Shown: positions 59,317 through 64,000 of the stretch, piece by piece | Layout of the letters: each line of letters opens with the position of its first letter | Position numbering within the stretch: the first letter of the stretch is position 1 | Origin: Terrabacter terrigena | Lineage (GTDB): Bacteria > Actinomycetota > Actinomycetes > Actinomycetales > Dermatophilaceae | DNA: 64,000 nt | Assembly: GCF_042676085.1 (NCBI RefSeq) | Contig: NZ_JBHTKH010000001.1 | Span: forward strand, 496,001-560,000 | Direction: 5' to 3' | Notes under the pieces: model-generated | What the model saw: only the letters and a program-made list of their open reading frames with translations | What the model was told of the DNA's origin: nothing | Database searches by the model: none | Translations under genes and position numbers: made by a program

Positions 59317-60216
59317 TCAGGCACGCTGCATCGTCGCGACCATGAACGCCTGCCACGCCTCCCGCGAGTCCGCGAGCTCGCCGGGCCCGCCGGCCTGCTC
59401 GAGTACGCGTGTGGTCGCGTCGCGCGTCATGTCGTCGAAGTCGCCGGTGATCGCCACGTCGGTGCGGCCCCAGACATGGCGGCACATCGCCTGCACCGCC
59501 TGGACCTGCGCGTTCGAGCGACGGATCAGCCGGGGCCGCTCGGGGCCGAACCGGCCGATGTCGACGTGGATGTGGTTCGCGTGAGCGTCATCGAAGAGGT
59601 AGGTCAGCACGTCGGCGAACTCGTGGTGGAGGCCGGCAGCCGTGCGCCAGTAGAGGGACAGCCGCCGGCGCAGCTCGGCCGCAGGGGCGTCACGCCACTC
59701 GTCGTGGCGCAGCGACGTCAGGTCACGGCCCCCGGCACGCAGCCTCGCGATGTCGATCGCCTCGCCGGAGCTGTGCCACGAGGTGGCCGACCCTCGCACC
59801 CAGGCACCGTAGGACCGGATCTCGTCGGGCACGTGGCCGACGTTCTCCCGGTGCAGGGCGAGCCATCGGTCGAGTCGGGCGCCGAAGGCCGCGGTGACGT
59901 AGTAGGTCGCCGGTCGGCCCGTGACCTCGTACGCGTGGGCCGCCGTGCCGATGCGTCGCCTCGCCTGCAGGGCGCGGAAGTCGACCGGCTGCGGGTCGAC
60001 CCGCAGCTCGGGCGGCGGCGGCTCCGCGAACCCGGCGATCCCCGGCAGGGACGGGAGGCCGGGACCGCGCGACACGGCATACGCCCCACCGGCGGCAGCG
60101 GCCCCGAGCGCTCCGAGCGTGAGGAGGCGCCGACGGGTGAGGCGGGTCGATGGCGCCGGGACGGCGGCGTCGGGCGGCGGGGCGGCGCGCTCGTGCTCCG
60201 TCGTGTCGGGCCTCAT
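59317..60216 (-). CDS. Tat-exported extensin-like protein
   Basis: The 299-residue protein has a twin-arginine signal (LTRRRLLTLGALGAAAAGGAYAV) near the N terminus, then an extensin-like C-terminal domain with SSGEAIDIARLRAGGRDL and HHEFADVLTYLFDDAHANHIHVDIGRFG (partly), whose histidines resemble the metal site of D-Ala-D-Ala carboxypeptidase-type folds. A cell-wall or peptidoglycan role is likely. The ATG at 60216 (MRPDTTEHERAAPPPD) precedes the Pro-rich leader before the RR motif. It is divergent from the frameshifted esterase. Confidence 0.8.
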   Translation of the reverse strand: MRPDTTEHERAAPPPDAAVPAPSTRLTRRRLLTLGALGAAAAGGAYAVSRGPGLPSLPGIAGFAEPPPPELRVDPQPVDFRALQARRRIGTAAHAYEVTGRPATYYVTAAFGARLDRWLALHRENVGHVPDEIRSYGAWVRGSATSWHSSGEAIDIARLRAGGRDLTSLRHDEWRDAPAAELRRRLSLYWRTAAGLHHEFADVLTYLFDDAHANHIHVDIGRFGPERPRLIRRSNAQVQAVQAMCRHVWGRTDVAITGDFDDMTRDATTRVLEQAGGPGELADSREAWQAFMVATMQRA

Positions 60217-60293
60217 GCCTGCTCCAACGTTCGGACCCGCCCTGGCGATCCCGGATGCGGTGCGCACCCGGTTGCGGGCCCTGCGCTCCGTCC

Positions 60294-61091
60294 ATGCCGG
60301 CCGCCTCACTCCCCCAGCGCCGCACGCTGCTGCGTGCGGTGGTGGGCATCGCAGCTGCGAGCGCCGTCGCGGGTGTCTCCGCGTGCGGCGACCGTGCGCC
60401 CGGAGTCACGGTCTCGGACGGCGTGCTCGACGCGAGGTACGGTTTCGACGCACCGCGTTGGCGGCTCGCCGTGCCGGAGTCCGGCCGGGCCGCGGGCTCG
60501 TCGTCGCGCTCCACGGCGCGGGCGGCAACGCCGACGACGCCTTCGGACACGGCTACGACAGGTCCGTGGCGGCCACGGGGCTGGCCCTCGTCTCGGTCGA
60601 CGGCGCCCGCAGCTGCTGGCACGCCCGCGCCGACGGCACGGACAGCGGCGCCATGGTCAGGGACGCCCTGATCCCGCTGGCGCTGAGCAAAGCCGCACTG
60701 CCGCCGACGACCCGGGTCGCCCTGCTCGGATGGTCGATGGGTGGCTTCGGGGCGCTGCTCCTCGCGAGTGACCTCGGGCCCACGCGCGTGACCGGCGTCA
60801 TCGCGGCGAGCGCGGCGCTCTGGCTCCGCGGCTCCGACACGCCGGCTCGAGCGTACGACGGCCGTGAGGACTTCGACCGAAACTCGATCTTCAACCGGGT
60901 CGACAAGCCGGCCGGCATCGCGGTGCGGCTCGACTGCGGCCTGTCCGACCCGTTCGTCGGCGCCGACCATGAGCTCGCGACCCGGCTGCCCGGTGTCGAG
61001 ACGCACTTCGAGCCCGGCGGGCACGAGCACGCGTGGTGGACCGACCACGCGGCCGGCGCTCAGCGGCGCCGGAGTGCTGCGGCGCTCCTGA
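60294..61091 (+). pseudogene. Frameshifted lipoprotein esterase (LpqC-like)
   Basis: The ATG at 60294 opens a signal peptide with lipobox (RTLLRAVVGIAAASAVAGVSAC) and about 40 more residues in one frame (up to VPESG near 60485). The matching esterase body continues in another frame from VRPGRGLVVALHGAGGNADDAF through GWSMGGFGALLLAS and GGHEHAWWTDHAAG, ending near 61060, so a single-base shift around 60480 splits it. The body frame has no stop until 62122, antisense to the CoA-lyase genes, so a natural end is also lost. The end shown is the first stop in the original frame. Sequencing error cannot be excluded. Confidence 0.7.
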
Positions 61092-61129
61092 GCGCCGCCC
61101 CGCCTCCTGAGACGTCCCGGCTCCGCGAG

Positions 61130-62029
61130 TCAGCCGAGGGCCGCGATGGCCTCGGCCGTGGCGAGCACCTTCTGCGCGGTGTCGACGTGGAGGTTCTCGA
61201 TGAGCCGGCCGTCGAGGGTGGCGACGCCACGCCCTTCCGACTGTGCCTGCTCGAAGGCCGCGATCACGGCACGGGCGTCCTCGACCTGGGCCTCGCTCGG
61301 CGCGAAGACCTCGTTTGCCGGCTCGACCTGACCCGGGTGGATGAGCGTCTTGCCGTCGAAGCCGAGCTCGCGTCCCTGGCGCGCCTCGGCGAGGAAGCCC
61401 TCGGTGTCCTTCACGTCGTTGAAGACCCCGTCGACGACCGCGATGCCGGCCGCCCGGGCGGCGAGCAGGGCCAGCTGGAGGCTCGTCGCGATCGCCGCGC
61501 GGCCGGGTGCGAACGTCGCGCCGAGCTCCTTGTAGAGGTCGTTGGTGCCGAGCACGAGGCAGGCGAGCCGCCCCGAGGCGCGGGCGATCTCCTCGGCGTG
61601 CAGCACGGCGACGGGCGTCTCGACCATCGCCCACAGGCGCGTGTGGTCGGGAGCACCGGCAGCCTCCATCGCGGCCACGAGCCCACGCACCTCGTCGGCG
61701 GAGCTCACCTTCGGCACGACGATCGCGTCGGGCCCCGCGGCGGCCGCCGCGGCGAGGTCGTCGTCGTGCCACTGAGAGCCGAGGCCGTTGACACGGATCG
61801 TCACCTCTCTGCGGCCGTACTCACCCGACCGCGCTGCGGCACAGGCGTTCTCGCGCGCCGACTCCTTGGCGTCGGGCGCGACGGCATCCTCGAGGTCGAG
61901 GATGAGCGCGTCGACGGGAAGGGTCTTGGCCTTCTCGAGCGCTCGCTCGTTGGAGCTCGGCATGTAGAGGACCGAGCGACGGGGGCGGTAGGCACCGGCC
62001 CCGTCGGCGTATGCGGTCTGGTCTGGCAC
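61130..62029 (-). CDS. HpcH/HpaI-CitE family CoA-ester lyase
   Basis: The 299-residue TIM-barrel lyase has RRSVLYMPSSNERALEKAK, DALILDLEDAVAPDAKESARE (the Mg2+-binding Glu/Asp), RVNGLGSQWHDDDL and GFDGKTLIHPGQVEPANEVF, signatures of citrate-lyase beta-like enzymes, including malyl-CoA thioesterase/lyase. The GTG at 62029 starts VPDQTAYADGAG with GGAAGG upstream. It is four bases past the stop of the Mcl-like gene, so the two are one operon; together they fit the ethylmalonyl-CoA pathway (malyl-CoA cleavage and thioesterase steps). Confidence 0.88.
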   Translation of the reverse strand: MPDQTAYADGAGAYRPRRSVLYMPSSNERALEKAKTLPVDALILDLEDAVAPDAKESARENACAAARSGEYGRREVTIRVNGLGSQWHDDDLAAAAAAGPDAIVVPKVSSADEVRGLVAAMEAAGAPDHTRLWAMVETPVAVLHAEEIARASGRLACLVLGTNDLYKELGATFAPGRAAIATSLQLALLAARAAGIAVVDGVFNDVKDTEGFLAEARQGRELGFDGKTLIHPGQVEPANEVFAPSEAQVEDARAVIAAFEQAQSEGRGVATLDGRLIENLHVDTAQKVLATAEAIAALG

Positions 62030-62033
62030 GTGG

Positions 62034-63107
62034 TCAGCCTTCCTGCGTGGCGGGCTCGGCGGCATACAGCTCGGCGAGCGCGGGGTCGGTCTTCGACAGG
62101 CGCTCGGCGAGCTCGACGATGACGAGGCACTGCTTGAGGCTCGCGTCGTCCTCCATCTTGCCGTCGAGCATGACGGCGCCGGTGCCGTCGCCCATCGCGG
62201 CGACGACGCGGCGGGCGTGCGCGACGTCCTCCGCCGACGGGCTGAAGACGCGCTTGGCGATGTCGATCTGCACCGGGTGCAGCGACCAGGTGCCGACGCA
62301 GCCGAGCAGGAACGCGTTGCGGAACTGGTCCTCGCAGGCGACGACGTCCTGGATGTCGCCGAACGGGCCGTAGTACGGGTAGATGCCGTGCATGGCGCAG
62401 GCGTCGACCATGCGGGCGATCGTGTAGTGCCACAGGTCCTGCTGCGCCGTCGCGCGCGCCCCCTGGACGTCGCCGTCGACGGGGTCGGTGCGCACGAGGT
62501 AGCCGGGGTGGCCCCCGCCGACGCGGGTCGTCTTCATGCGGCGGTCGGCCGCGAGGTCTGCTGGCCCGAGCGAGAGCCCCTGCATGCGCGGCGACGCGCC
62601 GCAGATCTCCTCGACGTTGACCATCCCACGGGCCGTCTCGAGGATCGCGTGCACGAGGACCGGGCGGCTCAGTCCTGCCTTCGCCTCGAGCTGGGCGAGG
62701 AGGCGGTCGACGTAGTGGATGTCCTCGGCACCCTGCACCTTCGGCACCATGACGACGTCGAGCTTGTCGCCGATCTCGGTCACGAGGGTCGTGAGGTCAT
62801 CGAGCGCCCACGGGCTGTCGAGGGCGTTGATGCGGGTCCAGAGCTGGGTGTTCTCGCCGAAGTCGGTGGCCTTCGCGATGTCGACGAGCCCGGCGCGCGC
62901 CGCCTCCTTGCGGTCGGCCTTGACTGCGTCCTCGAGGTTGCCGAGGAGCACGTCGACGGTGCCCACGAGATCGGGCACCTTGGCCGCCATCTTCGGGTTG
63001 CTCGGGTCGAAGAAGTGGATGACCCTGGAGGGGCGGGCGGGCACCTGCGCCAGGGGCGTCGGCGCCCCCACCGCGAGCGGCCGGAAGAAGTCCTTGGCGC
63101 TGCGCAT
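62034..63107 (-). CDS. L-malyl-CoA/beta-methylmalyl-CoA lyase-like protein
   Basis: The 357-residue lyase has SRVIHFFDPSNPKMAAKVPD, GNLEDAVKADRKEAARAG, RINALDSPWALDDL, VMVPKVQGAEDIHYVDRLLA and VLVHAILETARGMVNVEEICGASPR and GLSLGPADLAADRR, typical of Mcl enzymes (Mg2+-dependent, cleaving malyl-CoA to glyoxylate and acetyl-CoA and methylmalyl-CoA to glyoxylate and propionyl-CoA). It is longer than CitE-like lyases, as expected for the Mcl class. The ATG at 63107 is preferred to the upstream TTG at 63116. Confidence 0.9.
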   Translation of the reverse strand: MRSAKDFFRPLAVGAPTPLAQVPARPSRVIHFFDPSNPKMAAKVPDLVGTVDVLLGNLEDAVKADRKEAARAGLVDIAKATDFGENTQLWTRINALDSPWALDDLTTLVTEIGDKLDVVMVPKVQGAEDIHYVDRLLAQLEAKAGLSRPVLVHAILETARGMVNVEEICGASPRMQGLSLGPADLAADRRMKTTRVGGGHPGYLVRTDPVDGDVQGARATAQQDLWHYTIARMVDACAMHGIYPYYGPFGDIQDVVACEDQFRNAFLLGCVGTWSLHPVQIDIAKRVFSPSAEDVAHARRVVAAMGDGTGAVMLDGKMEDDASLKQCLVIVELAERLSKTDPALAELYAAEPATQEG

Positions 63108-63196
63108 GGGCGTCAACGTAGCAACGGGTCAGAGACCCGCGTTATGACGACAGTCACGCCCGCCGTCGATGAGTTCGGCATCACTATGGTGGCGGT

Positions 63197-63883
63197 GTGA
63201 CCGAGCGCGCGACCGAGCCAGCAACTCCGCCGGCAACCCCGCCTGCGAACCAGCCCGCGGCCGACCAGCAGGCCGAACCGCAGTCGGCCAACGCCTCGGC
63301 GCTGCTGAACGAGGCGATGGCGAAGTCGGGCCTGCTCTGGATCGAGGTGGCCGACGACCGCACCTGGCCGGCCTGGCACGTGTGGGACGACGGTGCCGCC
63401 CTCGTCGTCAGCGGCCCCGGCGAGCAGCCGCTCCCGTGGCTGCCCAAGGAGGTCCGGCTCATCCTGCGCAGCAAGGACACCGGCGGCCGCCTGCTGACGG
63501 TGCGCGCCCACGTGCACGTGCTCGAGCCCGGCACACCGGAGTGGCAGCGCGCGACCGAGCTGCTGCGCGCCTCACGGCTCAACGCCGTCGACGACTCGCT
63601 GACCCGCTGGGCGGCCGAGTGCACCGTGACGGCGCTCGTCCCCTTCGACAGTCCGCTCGAGTCACCGGGGGCGTATGCCGCCCACGACCATCGCGAGCCC
63701 CCGGCGCGCACCACGGCGACCACCACCTCGTGGCGCCCGTGGCACTGGGGCGGCCGTGGCGAGGAGAAGGCCGAGCGCAAGCGGCTGCGCGACGAGAAGA
63801 AGGCCGCGCGCCAGGCTGCCAAGGAGCGGGCCAAGCTGCGCAAGAAGCGCCAGCGACGTGGCGGCCGACGACGGGGCCGCTGA
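63197..63883 (+). CDS. Conserved protein with basic C-terminal tail
   Basis: The 228-residue protein begins VTERATEPATPPATPPANQP, then a globular region with LNEAMAKSGLLWIEVADDRTWPAWHVWDDGAALVVSGPGEQPLP (partly) and LLRASRLNAVDDSLTRWAAECTV. The last 50 residues are strongly basic (RGEEKAERKRLRDEKKAARQ and so on), likely nucleic-acid-binding. No named family recognised. The GTG at 63197 lies seven bases after TATGGT (63185-63190), a possible -10 box of a leaderless transcript. Confidence 0.75.
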   Translation: MTERATEPATPPATPPANQPAADQQAEPQSANASALLNEAMAKSGLLWIEVADDRTWPAWHVWDDGAALVVSGPGEQPLPWLPKEVRLILRSKDTGGRLLTVRAHVHVLEPGTPEWQRATELLRASRLNAVDDSLTRWAAECTVTALVPFDSPLESPGAYAAHDHREPPARTTATTTSWRPWHWGGRGEEKAERKRLRDEKKAARQAAKERAKLRKKRQRRGGRRRGR

Positions 63884-63900
63884 ACCCATAGCCTTGCCCC

Positions 63901-64000
63901 ATGAGTGCGAGCACCCGAGTCTTCGTCGCACGCCTGACCGGACTCAGTGTCTTCGACCCGCTCGGCGACCAGGTCGGCCGGGTGCGCGACGTCGTGGTGA
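63901..64000 (+). CDS. PRC-barrel/MgtE-N-like protein, 5' end only
   Basis: The first 33 residues (MSASTRVFVARLTGLSVFDP, then LGDQVGRVRDVVV) match the N terminus of actinobacterial magnesium-transporter-like proteins with PRC-barrel and CBS domains. The rest lies past the window edge. ATG at 63901 starts 17 bp after the previous stop. Confidence 0.65.
   Translation, partial: MSASTRVFVARLTGLSVFDPLGDQVGRVRDVVV

Larger units (their letters stand above)
491..63679. repeat. Dispersed heptamer GGCATAC (34 copies, both strands)
   Basis: By eye the plus strand has GTATGCC 18 times (starting at 491, 4019, 7792, 12228, 16114, 29928, 38665, 39070, 39293, 40471, 43726, 46425, 48816, 51319, 52329, 54811, 57524, 63673) and GGCATAC 16 times (1773, 3323, 7411, 8475, 13698, 14025, 33196, 38749, 41971, 44807, 48405, 49266, 55613, 58049, 60076, 62061). 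Of these, 19 extend to ACGGCATAC. The two orientations are balanced. Most lie inside genes, a few next to starts. No function is known to me. Confidence 0.85.

Noticed and set aside
61092..62122. A 340-codon extension of the esterase body frame
   Set aside because: It is antisense to the CitE-type gene and has no family-like sequence; the open frame is a by-product of codon bias.
1..64000. tRNA, rRNA, IS elements, integrases, phage genes
   Set aside because: No conserved T-loop sequence such as GGTTCGAATCC, no transposase or integrase motif and no phage structural protein was found on either strand.

Overview
The window is about 72% G+C, with the codon bias, GTG/TTG starts and gene families of an actinobacterium. 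WhiB7, mycoredoxin, AdnAB, a mycothiol-type isomerase relative and DUF3107 all point there. I suspect Micrococcales, perhaps Intrasporangiaceae, but that is inference. Almost all of it is chromosomal core. I see no prophage, IS element, CRISPR array, rRNA or tRNA.

From 1 to 36 kb the order follows a conserved actinobacterial block which, from memory, is Rv3193c-Rv3213c in Mycobacterium tuberculosis. It runs UPF0182 membrane protein, PPA1309, PDZ/Lon protease and MoaE, DUF2342 and Nudix proteins, a YgjP-like peptidase, DUF5679, a ThiF/cyclodehydratase-like protein, an ABC1 kinase and whiB7 with a long leader. It continues with uvrD2, ppk2, mycoredoxin, nudC, a degenerate phosphotransferase, adnB-adnA, an inserted furA-katG pair, an FUSC transporter, an ATL-VOC fusion, moeZ, a FasR-like TetR regulator, DUF3107, two GlsB-type membrane proteins, a ferritin-like protein and a DEAD-box helicase. 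The themes are DNA-end processing (AdnAB, UvrD2, ATL), redox defence (KatG, FurA, mycoredoxin, NudC) and intrinsic antibiotic resistance (WhiB7).

From 36 to 50 kb lie glmS, a PNPOx-like protein, an alcohol dehydrogenase, an orphan ParA, a mycothiol-type isomerase relative, a RecB/Cas4-like nuclease, marC, a PHP phosphoesterase, a MaoC protein, a ThrE exporter, an Xaa-Pro aminopeptidase, a lipoprotein and a stress-protein-like membrane protein.

From 50 to 64 kb the most unusual locus is a two-gene unit (51.4-55.6 kb): a caspase-family peptidase and a 1092-residue protein joining an alpha/beta hydrolase to a CHAT protease. It resembles conflict or programmed-death modules. Next to it is a RIO kinase gene with an overlapping leader ORF. 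Then come a nitroreductase, proS, a Tat-exported extensin-like protein, a frameshifted esterase, a pair of CoA-ester lyases of ethylmalonyl-CoA type, a basic-tailed protein and the start of a PRC-barrel/MgtE-like gene.

Across the window the heptamer GGCATAC (either strand) occurs 34 times by eye, 19 of them as ACGGCATAC, against about six and well under one expected. It is absent from about 16.1 to 29.9 kb. In coding DNA it brings in rare ATA and TAT codons. I know no function for it.
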